Below are positions 10,630-23,300 of a DNA stretch of 64,000 nucleotides, one piece after another. Source of the stretch: Caenorhabditis remanei (Eukaryota; Nematoda; Chromadorea; Rhabditida; Rhabditidae); contig NC_071331.1 of assembly GCF_010183535.1 (NCBI RefSeq), forward strand, positions 20,212,001 to 20,276,000, written 5' to 3'. The translations under genes were made by a program, and so were the position numbers. Each line of letters starts with the position of its first letter. Within the stretch, counting starts at the first letter, position 1. The notes under the pieces were generated by a model. The model worked only from the letters and a program-made list of their open reading frames with translations. It was not told where the DNA came from and searched no databases.

Positions 10630-12467
10630 AGTCGACTCTGTGTATTTTTTTTTAACTTTACACTATTTACTTGTTGCAGTATCAATAATCTATGTACGCC
10701 TATATTATTTTGTAATTCCGAAATAATTTTTGTATTTTCCAATGAAGCAAAAAAAAATGGAGCATTACATTAAAAGCCAAGTCTGAAAATGATTCCAATA
10801 CGTTGTTACGTTGAAAAACAAAGCGGAGTTTGTATTAGACAAGAAGGAAATTTATTGCGATCGTGACTATCAGTAGGAATTATACTAAGCAGAGAAATTA
10901 TTATTCATTACATGAAGTGAATATATTTTAATAGTAATAATAGCAATATTTTATTACGATCGTGAAAGTATCGTGAAAGTATAGATTGGTGAATAAAATT
11001 CACTACAAATACAATAGGTTCATTACATTATACTAGGAAGAATAAACATGAAACATGAACACATGAGGTCATACCAGAGAAAGTATTGAGAAAGTAAATG
11101 AAAGGATAAACGAATTAATTGCAAAACTAACACATAAAATGTTTATAAAGAAATATTAAAACTTCGAAACAAGGCCTACATTTAAAAAAAAGAAGTTTAA
11201 GAAGAGTACTTGTTATTAATAATATGTTGTTGAATATATAAAATACGTACGGATAAAGAATGTCACGTATACACTTGTCTTTTTGATTTACTTTTTGGAC
11301 AGATTGTCTGACACAATACAATAATAATAATAGGTAAATAAAAAGAGGTTTAGTGATTATGAAGGTGTAGGGTGAGGTATATCAAGGTTTGTTATATGTA
11401 GATTTGACTTAAACGCTGTTGAGGAGATTTCGACAGGAATAGTGTCGGCAGGAAATGAATTCCAGAAATTTAATAACCGGTTGTGAAAGTATTGAGCACC
11501 AGGTTTAGTTGTATAAGGCAAGACAGACTCAATGTAGTAGGGATGTCTTCTTAACGATCCAAAGTTCAGAAGTGTAGTAAATAACTCATCGGGGTTTCTT
11601 CCGACACTATAGTTTTGTACATGAGATTTAGCACAGAAGTAAGTCTGAGGCATACATAAAACAAAAAGCAGTTTATTATTAGTTGTATGTGGTATCAAAT
11701 AGACAAAATAGGTTCAGATGAAGAATGTCACGTATACACTCAGACGGAAAATCTTCAAATTTCAATGAAAAGAATAAACTTTTTATTTCAACTTCTGTCA
11801 AAAAAAAAAAAAAATATATATATAAAGAAAGCTTCGTCGTAAACTAAGGAGTTATTATGAATCCCGATTGATAGTTAGTGAAATTAATAAGTCAGTATAA
11901 ACAAAGTAACGAAAAGATAGCGCAATAAATGTAAAACAAAACGTAAGAAAACATATGTTTAGACTTGACGCAACTATATTCTAGTGTGATATTCTGAATT
12001 CGGTACAGTAGAATGAGGACGTGAACATCAAACCTTGTTAGAAATTGCTAGAATAAAGGAAGACGCGGGTCTACTTTAGAATGATTAAGAATATAAATTA
12101 GACAGAGATTTTAGGAGTCCGGTTCAAGCTCCTTGTGTGGTGGGGGAGGTCCCTTTTGTACTTCTGGTACTGGAATAACATTCTTAGAGATTGTGGGAGA
12201 TTAAGAGGGGTTGGGACGGCGACTAATCGATTGGGTCTTGGGAATGTGCTAGAAGGGGAATATTATGTGTTGGGAAAGTAACTTGTCTGGAAATAGACTT
12301 CCGCGACTGTATTCGGGATGTGAGTCATATGGGAACGCGGTGTGAGTGGCCAATCTGAGGATGACTAATGGAACCGTGGGAAACTATCCGTTAGGGATTA
12401 CTGATCCCTTATACTAGGAGAGATCACATATATTTTGGTCTTTCATTTGGTACTCTTATGAAATGAG
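10630..12467. other. Arm interior without genes (left)
   Basis: AT-rich DNA between the small gene and the polymerase. It contains the LINE fragment (11357-11698, minus) and a repeated string AAGAATGTCACGTATACACT at about 11257 and 11724, which looks like a duplicated piece of the same LINE. Nothing else is recognised. Confidence 0.55.
11357..11698 (-). pseudogene. LINE reverse-transcriptase C-terminal fragment (left)
   Basis: A 113-codon frame on the minus strand ends in a pattern typical of non-LTR retrotransposon polyproteins: YTTKPGAQYFHNRLLNFWNS followed by FPADT and an FKSNL tail. The catalytic reverse-transcriptase core is missing, so this is a 5'-truncated remnant. It is present in identical form in the other arm (26244-26585), so it was there before the arms became, or were last made, identical. 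Confidence 0.6.
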
Positions 12468-12501
12468 TGACGTCATCACTAAAAACAATAGTATGACGTC
12501 A
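12468..12501. promoter_or_regulatory. TGACGTCA motif pair upstream of polymerase (left)
   Basis: TGACGTCATCACTAA starts at 12468 and a second TGACGTCA lies at 12494-12501. TGACGTCA is the palindromic CRE recognised by CREB/ATF-type bZIP factors. The same 15-mer recurs in the element centre (18870) and upstream of the second polymerase gene (63909). Confidence 0.6.
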
Positions 12502-12733
12502 TAGAATGATATCGTGTTCGAACACTTACTGAAACAAAGTAGGAAAAGCTCTTGAATCAGTAATTTTACCTAAAACCACGTATTCCTTATATTCCCATTA
12601 GTATCAAATTTTCTATACAGTGATGATAAACTTGCAAAAGTGACGATAATTGAACATATGGCGATGGAATGATCAAGAATGATAGAATTCAGCATAAAGT
12701 ATGAAATAAGGCAAATTATCAACCACACGGAGG

Positions 12734-12843
12734 GGTATATAAGACACATATTTTGACGGAAAATCATTCATTACACACTTTCACAAGTGTCGACTCTGCT
12801 TTTTTCTATTCTGAAATAATTTATTTTCTTTTAATTCCATATA
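12734..12843 (+). promoter_or_regulatory. Core promoter of polymerase gene (left)
   Basis: GGTATATAAGACA at 12734-12746 is a clear TATA box about 100 bases before the ATG, matching the box of the small arm gene at 9920. Confidence 0.6.
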
Positions 12844-15800
12844 ATGGATTCGAAACTAGATGAAAGTGATGACAAAGTGGTAAGAGAAATTACATTTTTA
12901 TTTTCATTGAATGATATATTAGGTACAAGTGGGAGGAGCCAATGTTCGAGTTCTGACAAAACTTTCTGAAGACGCAAAAGGGAGATTTAATGGACTTGTG
13001 AAGACAGTAACACTTTCTCTCGAACTTCCACCATCCATGACGTCAGATCCACGTGGAGCAGAACTATTTGCAGACACGCTGATTGAACTAGTTCAGAGAA
13101 ATGATCCATTCAAAACTCCACGTACTAGAGCAGGATTCAACTTCGAATCTTCAGAATTTCAAGAATCTGTTGGAATGGCATTCCAAAAAATCAATAATAT
13201 GTCAGTTTCGGAGATTGTGGAAAATATGGCAAGGATGTCACAATCAAGTAGATCTCCTCTTGAACTAGAGGATCCCAAACTGACTTTGAGAATCACATAT
13301 CTCAATCCACCGTCAGGAAGTGGAAAACGGAAGTTCAATACAGGAGATATTTTGGAGCTTACCGCATTTGAAAAGAAGAAAAAAACTGATGATACCATCG
13401 AAGAACCATGTTGTAAGACCAAAACTATGACGGAAACAAAACAGACGAGATCAAACATAATGCCAAATGAAGGTAACAAAATCATATGACTTTATAACAA
13501 TAATTATGTTTATTTCAGTACGCGAAAATTGCCTAGTTCATGCACTTTATCAAACTCTTATGTATCATGAATGGAAACAAAATCGGACTATTGAAAATCA
13601 AAACAAGTACCGCAGTTCCGTCAGAAAAACATATAAACGCCCAGGAATTTGTTCAGAAGTATATGACGCAGTGAATGACTTGAAAGAGGTAAAAATATGG
13701 CTGTGATATATTATCAAACAAATTTTCATTTCAGAGAGCAGGAATGACGAAATCTAGTGATTTTGACAGACTGGATATAGAACAATTCCAGAAAACTGTA
13801 TTTGCAAGTACACATCAAATAGTTGTCTTTGTTGAAAATTCAACTACACCATACTATATGGGACCCTATGTCGGGCCAAGTAAGCAACTGGTTTTGTATC
13901 TGTCTAACGGACACTTCAGCGGTGTGAGAAGTATCTGTGCACTTCTCAAAACGGACTATTATTGCTTTTTGTGTAACACAAAGTACAAAGATTCATCATC
14001 GCACTACAATTGTCCACTAATTCATCGCGTGTGCGGCCAGAAGAACTGTATTATTTCGAAGGAAGATGAAGAAGTTCGTTGTAACAAATGCACAATTAAA
14101 TTCCGTTCCCAGTTATGCTTTGAAAATCATTTGAAAAACGGTAACAAAACAGTATTTTAAAGTAGTTGACATATGCTTTCAGGACCTGAAAACGGAAAAA
14201 GTCGTTGTCAACACACACAATTTTGCAAGAAATGTGGTGAAGCATATTATACAAACAAAAACAAGGATGCTCATAAGTGTGGAGAGAAATGGTGTTACCG
14301 ATGTAGCTGTAAAAGAGTAAAAAATCATCAATGCATTATGCCTACTTCAAAGAAAAATGAGAAGAGATTGACAAGGCGAAGAGTATTCTTTGACATTGAG
14401 GTACAATCAATGCTTAGTTTTATTTTTGTTAATGTATTGTTTTTAGAGTAGAGCAGATGAAAAGACGGGTCAACAGTATCCAGTTCTCTTTGTGGCACTT
14501 CGTTGTTGTCCAGAGTGTTCTTCATCAATACCAAAAGGTCTTAAAGATGCCTGGAAGGAAACTTGTAAAAAATGTGCACCGGATGGAAGACTGAAAATTA
14601 TTGAATGTGTCACCATTAAGAATAGAAATGTTGATGTTGCTTCTGAACTAACCGAATGGCTCTTTGCGGATCATCACAAAGGAAGTGTTTTACTTGCACA
14701 CAATGCATCTGGGTAACTTGTGATTACTTAGAAGACATTATTAATCCCCCTTTTCAGGTATGATGCACAATTCATACTGGAAAAGATGATAGCAAGTAAC
14801 AAAGCGTCACCTAATCTTATACTGGATGGTACAAAACTGATATTCATGGAACATAATGGTGTAAGATTGTTGGATTCTATGAAGTTTCTGACGATGAGTC
14901 TTTCTGCATTAGGGAAAGCATTTGAAATTGACTCAGTCAAAGGGTGAGTGATAATTCTTCTAACTGAAATAAAATATAATTTTCCAGAGATTTTCCTGTT
15001 TTGTTCATTAAACCTGAGCACTATGACTACAACAGCAGTATGCCTGAAGACAAATGGTACAATTTGGAAAACAAACCTTCTTCTGTTAAGAAGCAAATCT
15101 TGAGTTTTCTTGAAAATGAGAGAAATGAAAACAAAAAATTTAATTTTGTTGATGAAATTATGAGGTATTGCTACAATGATGTTTATATTCTTGCCAAAGC
15201 AATGAATAGTTTCGAAACTGAGTTTGAAGCTATGACCAATGTGTGTCTTTTGGAAGTGAGTTATTTCCCATTTAATACAAAACGAAATGTACAAGTTCAG
15301 GAGTCAACAACTGCGGCGTCTGCTGCTGCACTAGTTTTTCGAAGAAATCACATGGATCCTGAAAAACCAATTGTTTTAGATGTTAAACCTTCTGCTTCTG
15401 TCAACAGTTCGGTAATCAGCCAAAAATACTTGGCATGGTTTGGAAGAAAAGAAGGAGTTCAAGTTAACATGTCTACCACATATGGCGAGCAAAAAGTAAT
15501 TTGAAAGCAGTAGTATCAAACTGAAAAGAAAATGTTATAGATTGGTGAATACCATTTAGATGGTATTGTCTCTCCCTGTGAAAAATTTCCGGAAGGATTG
15601 ATTATTGAATTCTTTGTAAGTTTACTCATTTCTTTGATAAAATAATTTTTATTTCTATTTTCAGGGGTGTTACTGGCATGCACATAGTTGTACCTACACA
15701 AAATCTTCTATGATTGGTAACGAAAATGGCGAAGAAATTTGGGATAGAGATGCAAAAAGATTGAAAAGTCTTAAAGAACACCATCCAGTGAAAGTAGTAT

Positions 15801-17601
15801 GGGAGTGTGAAGTTAAGCGAGAACTGTTGTTTGACACTGAAATGGCAGAATTCTTCGACAACTATGAACCAATTGTAAGTTATCTAACTCTCAATTCATA
15901 AAATAATTTTTTATATCAGGGAATATTACACTGTGAGAAGTCTCTTGCTGGGGGAAGAACCGAAGTTTTCAAGTTGTACGCGAATAACACTAGAAAAGTT
16001 CTGCGATATTTAGATGTAGTCAGGCTAATTTAAAACACCAGTAATTAATAAATAACTAGTTTGCAGTTTGTATCCCACTGTCATGAAGCATGAGGCTTTT
16101 CCGATCGGTTCTCCTGAAAATGTGCCGCAGTCTACAATGAAAGTACCTATGAAAAAACCGGAAGATATAAAATTTCGAGGATTTATGAGCTGTCGAGTAC
16201 TTCCACCTCGCCAGTTGAATCTACCTGTCCTACCTATTAAGTATGGAGGCAAATTGCTATTTGGGCTATGTAGGTGTAAGTTTGGTTAATTTAAAATTAT
16301 GATAATGTTTTTTCCCGTGTTCAGGTTGTGCAAAGAAGATGAGTAACACGTCTTGCACTCACTCAAATGAAGAAAGGTCATTCAATGGCACCTTCACAAC
16401 AGCAGAACTGCAAAAAGCTCTAAGCATCGGTTACACTATAATTGAAATTTACCACGTTAGTTCCAAATGAAGCGTTTGTTTTAAAATGGGGAATGTTATA
16501 GGGATTAAAATACAAACATTGGGCTCAAAATGATGCAAACGGAGAAGGTGGACTGTTCACTACCTATATAAATCAAATGATGGAGGAGAAAATAGTATGT
16601 TGTTGCACATAGTGACATAAATAAAGATATTATATTTCAGTATAGTTCCGGATGGCCGTCAAATGTTAAAACGGAAGAAGAAAAACATGCATTTTGTCAA
16701 GAATACTTTGAAAAAGAGCATATTCGACTGACGGATCATTCCCGTTTCAAGAAAAACCCAGGAAAACGTGCCGTAGCTAAACTGATGCTTAACTCATTGG
16801 TAATACTCTGTTTCATTACCTTTTATAATTGTATAATTTTGCAGTGGGGTAAATTTGCTCAGAACGTGGATCGAGAAACAACCAGCATCATAATAGACCC
16901 TTCAAAGTTCTGGAATATGGTGTATGACACAAAAACTGTTATAACGGTCGCAAGGAGTGTAAATGATGTTTTGATTGTTAAACACCGTAAACAGGCTGAA
17001 ACTCTGGAAAGTATGAGAACGAGTGCTATGCAGCTTGCCACTTATACTACATCTTATGCAAGACTTCGACTCTACCGCTTCATGGAAATGGTAGGAGGAG
17101 AAAACATAATCTATACAGGTGCGTTATTGCAAAATACCTCAAAATTATATTTTTATATTTATAGACACCGATTCTATTATCTACTCTGTACCGGAAGGTA
17201 CGGAGGATCCGCTAAAAGATGAAGTCGGTTCTTATTTGGGACAACTTACGGACGAGCTGAATGGTAAAATGACAGAATTTGTAAGCCTTGGACCAAAAAC
17301 TTACTGCTATAAGGATCTACTTGACAACAATGAAGAAAAAATTGTGAGGAAAGCTAAAGGAATCATCATGAACTCGCAAGTGGAGAAAGAAGTTAATTAT
17401 GACAAAATGAAAGTCATGGTGGACGAAGCAATCGAAAATGCAGAAGATCGTACAAGTCTCTACCTTCCGCAACACACCATTTATAAGGACAAGAATCATA
17501 GGATGTACAGTAGGAACATCAAGAAAATTTTTAAGTACACTTTCAACAAACGTAGACTGTTATGTGATGGATCAACACTACCGTTTGGTTATTGTGACTA
17601 A
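12844..17601 (+). CDS. Protein-primed family B DNA polymerase (left arm)
   Basis: Seventeen exons encode 1343 aa: 12844-12879, 12923-13472, 13519-13688, 13735-14140, 14183-14400, 14447-14712, 14758-14943, 14988-15495, 15541-15615, 15665-15874, 15920-16023, 16067-16275, 16325-16455, 16502-16594, 16641-16799, 16845-17118 and 17165-17601. Order: N-terminal domain shared with the small arm gene (about 15-150); NCLVHAL stretch; two cysteine-rich regions (about 329-440); exonuclease motifs DIE (458-460), NASGYD (about 545-550) and YCYND (671-675); polymerase motifs DVVSLYP (D907), NSLWGK (N1105) and DTDS (1199-1202). It would copy the element DNA using a protein primer. In this arm an extra C at 16025 changes the donor after exon 11 from GT to GC; without splicing a stop follows before SLYP. 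The right copy has the normal donor. Confidence 0.9.
16023..16030 (+). other. Altered splice donor in the left polymerase
   Basis: The left arm reads CAG/GCTAAT, the right arm CAG/GTAATT. The extra C lies exactly at the donor of the intron that splits motif A. GC-AG introns exist at low frequency in nematodes, so the gene may still work, but this donor is far from consensus. Confidence 0.8.
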
Positions 17602-18767
17602 CTTGTTTTTACACGTGTCATACTGTTAGCATAAAAATGTTATTAAATAAATATATTTTATAAAAGTTAAGTCGATTACTGAATAAAAAATGTGGTTACG
17701 TGTTTCACACAGAAGGGAAATTTGTATGTGGCAAGCGGAAACCATACAAGTTGAGCATTTTATTGTAATACGTTAATAATTTTATTTATAAAATAACAAA
17801 ATAAAGAAACAAAAAGTTTGAAATGAGTGCAACAACAACAAAAAACTATATTTTCAAATTGTCTGTTACAAAATGAAAGAACTGAGTTGTTATTTTTCCT
17901 GAGAATCTTTGTTTTCTAAACCTTAAATTTTGCCATAGTTTCGAAATTGTTAATACTTTCATTTATGAGTCAGGTTGTGAGGCTCGGCAAACGTCGTTTT
18001 TGCTTCTTTCCCTATGAGTCATCCTAACAGTGTTTGTTTCCAAGGTTTGGGTCCCGTCGTGAATGACTAATTTTGATTTGTCATCAAAAAAAAAAAAGAA
18101 TTGGGATGAGGGAATACGAATCGAAACCAATATAGTGGGGAATTAATAAAATACAAACTAGGAAAATTATTTCAAGATCACAAAATACACGGATTGTTAT
18201 ACCTGATTTTATTTATTTAAAAACTTTATTGTTAAGCCATTATTTTGAAAAAGAAGTTTGAAAATAGTTTGGTGTTACTATGTCATTTCCCCCTTCCTAG
18301 TCAGGAAGAATACAAGGAAAACAAAGAAAGTACCGCCTTTGTCTGGTATTAAAAAAAAAAGAGAACTTGTGAGATTTAATGACTTAGTTTTTAATTAAAA
18401 GTCAGATTATGTTTATATATTCGATATAAACACTTTAGAAATTAAAATTTATTAGTATTTTGATGGGGAAACAAGTCATGAAAGGAAACAAGGTGTGTAG
18501 TTATTAAATAACTATTTAAAATAATTAATTCTATTTTTGCAAATTATAAAAAACAAAAATATCTCTAATAGAAATACCTTTACCACGCTTTATCTATGTT
18601 TAACATAATAAAATTGAGTGAAATGTATTTTTATTCCAGAACTGTATTCCATTTGCTGTTCACTTTTTCATATTTTTCCTTTAAATTGACGAAAACTTGT
18701 AATTATGACTGTCAAAACAGTGTTTTCTGATAAGTTTCGAGGATACGATTCTCGCATCGAATGTGCC
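17602..18767. other. Inner part of the left arm, no gene seen
   Basis: AT-rich DNA with likely polyadenylation signals just after the polymerase stop (AATAAA near 17646). No frame of interest and no motif beyond homopolymer runs; mirrored at 19175-20340. Confidence 0.6.
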
Positions 18768-19174
18768 AGAGAAGTATGGGGGTCCCCCTACGACATGTCC
18801 CCATCCTTTCTCTCTGGACCTTTTTTTTTAAATTGTTTTTTGCTTTACATTGCTTCTTATTGTTGACTATGACGTCATCACTAAGATAGAGACCGGCCAG
18901 AGGCGCGAGAGAGTACACACCGCGTGGAGGGTACGAGAGAGTACACAAAGAGAGGAGGGTGTTAGACAAACAGAGAGAGGCGGTCGGCAGCGAGAGTTCG
19001 GAGAAATGACATGGAGGAGGGGGAGGGGGGATGTGCGCGCGCGCGCCGGAGAGGAGGACCATCATGGATATGGTCGGGAGCCAGGTCGGCCACGGTAGGA
19101 ACCCATTCTACCAGACTACACTTTTGCAAAGATCAAAGATCAACTTGTGTCGTAGGGGTCCCCCATACTTCTCT
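18768..19174. mobile_element. 407-bp central segment bounded by the element's own termini
   Basis: It starts with AGAGAAGTATGGGGG and ends with its complement, the same 15 bases as the outer termini of the 19-kb element. The interior is not palindromic and is G-rich on the plus strand, with two CGAGAGAGTACACA units (18906 and 18934) and the 15-mer TGACGTCATCACTAA at 18870. It looks like an internally deleted miniature of the element. Its flanks (TGTGCC and GGCACA) are inverted, not direct, so there is no ordinary target duplication. No coding sequence. Confidence 0.7.
18870..18884. promoter_or_regulatory. TGACGTCATCACTAA motif in the element centre
   Basis: Exact 15-base match to the motif before the arm polymerase (12468, mirrored near 25473) and before the second polymerase locus (63909). 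Confidence 0.6.
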
Positions 19175-20340
19175 GGCACATTCGATGCGAGAATCGTATC
19201 CTCGAAACTTATCAGAAAACACTGTTTTGACAGTCATAATTACAAGTTTTCGTCAATTTAAAGGAAAAATATGAAAAAGTGAACAGCAAATGGAATACAG
19301 TTCTGGAATAAAAATACATTTCACTCAATTTTATTATGTTAAACATAGATAAAGCGTGGTAAAGGTATTTCTATTAGAGATATTTTTGTTTTTTATAATT
19401 TGCAAAAATAGAATTAATTATTTTAAATAGTTATTTAATAACTACACACCTTGTTTCCTTTCATGACTTGTTTCCCCATCAAAATACTAATAAATTTTAA
19501 TTTCTAAAGTGTTTATATCGAATATATAAACATAATCTGACTTTTAATTAAAAACTAAGTCATTAAATCTCACAAGTTCTCTTTTTTTTTTAATACCAGA
19601 CAAAGGCGGTACTTTCTTTGTTTTCCTTGTATTCTTCCTGACTAGGAAGGGGGAAATGACATAGTAACACCAAACTATTTTCAAACTTCTTTTTCAAAAT
19701 AATGGCTTAACAATAAAGTTTTTAAATAAATAAAATCAGGTATAACAATCCGTGTATTTTGTGATCTTGAAATAATTTTCCTAGTTTGTATTTTATTAAT
19801 TCCCCACTATATTGGTTTCGATTCGTATTCCCTCATCCCAATTCTTTTTTTTTTTTGATGACAAATCAAAATTAGTCATTCACGACGGGACCCAAACCTT
19901 GGAAACAAACACTGTTAGGATGACTCATAGGGAAAGAAGCAAAAACGACGTTTGCCGAGCCTCACAACCTGACTCATAAATGAAAGTATTAACAATTTCG
20001 AAACTATGGCAAAATTTAAGGTTTAGAAAACAAAGATTCTCAGGAAAAATAACAACTCAGTTCTTTCATTTTGTAACAGACAATTTGAAAATATAGTTTT
20101 TTGTTGTTGTTGCACTCATTTCAAACTTTTTGTTTCTTTATTTTGTTATTTTATAAATAAAATTATTAACGTATTACAATAAAATGCTCAACTTGTATGG
20201 TTTCCGCTTGCCACATACAAATTTCCCTTCTGTGTGAAACACGTAACCACATTTTTTATTCAGTAATCGACTTAACTTTTATAAAATATATTTATTTAAT
20301 AACATTTTTATGCTAACAGTATGACACGTGTAAAAACAAG

Positions 20341-23300
20341 TTAGTCACAATAACCAAACGGTAGTGTTGATCCATCACATAACAGTCTACGTTTGTTGAA
20401 AGTGTACTTAAAAATTTTCTTGATGTTCCTACTGTACATCCTATGATTCTTGTCCTTATAAATGGTGTGTTGCGGAAGGTAGAGACTTGTACGATCTTCT
20501 GCATTTTCGATTGCTTCGTCCACCATGACTTTCATTTTGTCATAATTAACTTCTTTCTCCACTTGCGAGTTCATGATGATTCCTTTAGCTTTCCTCACAA
20601 TTTTTTCTTCATTGTTGTCAAGTAGATCCTTATAGCAGTAAGTTTTTGGTCCAAGGCTTACAAATTCTGTCATTTTACCATTCAGCTCGTCCGTAAGTTG
20701 TCCCAAATAAGAACCGACTTCATCTTTTAGCGGATCCTCCGTACCTTCCGGTACAGAGTAGATAATAGAATCGGTGTCTATAAATATAAAAATATAATTT
20801 TGAGGTATTTTGCAATAACGCACCTGTATAGATTATGTTTTCTCCTCCTACCATTTCCATGAAGCGGTAGAGTCGAAGTCTTGCATAAGATGTAGTATAA
20901 GTGGCAAGCTGCATAGCACTCGTTCTCATACTTTCCAGAGTTTCAGCCTGTTTACGGTGTTTAACAATCAAAACATCATTTACACTCCTTGCGACCGTTA
21001 TAACAGTTTTTGTGTCATACACCATATTCCAGAACTTTGAAGGGTCTATTATGATGCTGGTTGTTTCTCGATCCACGTTCTGAGCAAATTTACCCCACTG
21101 CAAAATTATACAATTATAAAAGGTAATGAAACAGAGTATTACCAATGAGTTAAGCATCAGTTTAGCTACGGCACGTTTTCCTGGGTTTTTCTTGAAACGG
21201 GAATGATCCGTCAGTCGAATATGCTCTTTTTCAAAGTATTCTTGACAAAATGCATGTTTTTCTTCTTCCGTTTTAACATTTGACGGCCATCCGGAACTAT
21301 ACTGAAATATAATATCTTTATTTATGTCACTATGTGCAACAACATACTATTTTCTCCTCCATCATTTGATTTATATAGGTAGTGAACAGTCCACCTTCTC
21401 CGTTTGCATCATTTTGAGCCCAATGTTTGTATTTTAATCCCTATAACATTCCCCATTTTAAAACAAACGCTTCATTTGGAACTAACGTGGTAAATTTCAA
21501 TTATAGTGTAACCGATGCTTAGAGCTTTTTGCAGTTCTGCTGTTGTGAAGGTGCCATTGAATGACCTTTCTTCATTTGAGTGAGTGCAAGACGTGTTACT
21601 CATCTTCTTTGCACAACCTGAACACGGGAAAAAACATTATCATAATTTTAAATTAACCAAACTTACACCTACATAGCCCAAATAGCAATTTGCCTCCATA
21701 CTTAATAGGTAGGACAGGTAGATTCAACTGGCGAGGTGGAAGTACTCGACAGCTCATAAATCCTCGAAATTTTATATCTTCCGGTTTTTTCATAGGTACT
21801 TTCATTGTAGACTGCGGCACATTTTCAGGAGAACCGATCGGAAAAGCCTCATGCTTCATGACAGTGGGATACAAACTGCAAACTAGTTATTTATTAATTA
21901 CTGGTGTTTTAAATTACCTGACTACATCTAAATATCGCAGAACTTTTCTAGTGTTATTCGCGTACAACTTGAAAACTTCGGTTCTTCCCCCAGCAAGAGA
22001 CTTCTCACAGTGTAATATTCCCTGATATAAAAAATTATTTTATGAATTGAGAGTTAGATAACTTACAATTGGTTCATAGTTGTCGAAGAATTCTGCCATT
22101 TCAGTGTCAAACAACAGTTCTCGCTTAACTTCACACTCCCATACTACTTTCACTGGATGGTGTTCTTTAAGACTTTTCAATCTTTTTGCATCTCTATCCC
22201 AAATTTCTTCGCCATTTTCGTTACCAATCATAGAAGATTTTGTGTAGGTACAACTATGTGCATGCCAGTAACACCCCTGAAAATAGAAATAAAAATTATT
22301 TTATCAAAGAAATGAGTAAACTTACAAAGAATTCAATAATCAATCCTTCCGGAAATTTTTCACAGGGAGAGACAATACCATCTAAATGGTATTCACCAAT
22401 CTATAACATTTTCTTTTCAGTTTGATACTACTGCTTTCAAATTACTTTTTGCTCGCCATATGTGGTAGACATGTTAACTTGAACTCCTTCTTTTCTTCCA
22501 AACCATGCCAAGTATTTTTGGCTGATTACCGAACTGTTGACAGAAGCAGAAGGTTTAACATCTAAAACAATTGGTTTTTCAGGATCCATGTGATTTCTTC
22601 GAAAAACTAGTGCAGCAGCAGACGCCGCAGTTGTTGACTCCTGAACTTGTACATTTCGTTTTGTATTAAATGGGAAATAACTCACTTCCAAAAGACACAC
22701 ATTGGTCATAGCTTCAAACTCAGTTTCGAAGCTATTCATTGCTTTGGCAAGAATATAAACATCATTGTAGCAATACCTCATAATTTCATCAACAAAATTA
22801 AATTTTTTGTTTTCATTTCTCTCATTTTCAAGAAAACTCAAGATTTGCTTCTTAACAGAAGAAGGTTTGTTTTCCAAATTGTACCATTTGTCTTCAGGCA
22901 TACTGCTGTTGTAGTCATAGTGCTCAGGTTTAATGAACAAAACAGGAAAATCTCTGGAAAATTATATTTTATTTCAGTTAGAAGAATTATCACTCACCCT
23001 TTGACTGAGTCAATTTCAAATGCTTTCCCTAATGCAGAAAGACTCATCGTCAGAAACTTCATAGAATCCAACAATCTTACACCATTATGTTCCATGAATA
23101 TCAGTTTTGTACCATCCAGTATAAGATTAGGTGACGCTTTGTTACTTGCTATCATCTTTTCCAGTATGAATTGTGCATCATACCTGAAAAGGGGGATTAA
23201 TAATGTCTTCTAAGTAATCACAAGTTACCCAGATGCATTGTGTGCAAGTAAAACACTTCCTTTGTGATGATCCGCAAAGAGCCATTCGGTTAGTTCAGAA

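Larger units (their letters stand above)
9445..18767 (+). repeat. Left arm of the 19-kb palindrome
   Basis: 9323 bp, nearly identical to the reverse complement of 19175-28496. Comparison by eye finds one silent T/C difference in the polymerase (near 15210; Ser codon) and one extra C at 16025. Such identity means recent origin or continuing gene conversion. Confidence 0.9.

Noticed and set aside
13744..14160. Reading the cysteine-rich region as a separate zinc-finger gene.
   Set aside because: Exact phase-compatible introns join it to the exons before and after, and the second polymerase has the same region in the same place.
14728..15294. A 188-codon frame antisense to the polymerase, also present in the other arm.
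   Set aside because: It is the shadow of real polymerase exons; it crosses their introns and has no own signals.
18712..19098. Proline-, arginine- and glycine-rich frames in the central segment.
   Set aside because: They follow purine-rich low-complexity DNA and extend across the boundary of the central miniature element.
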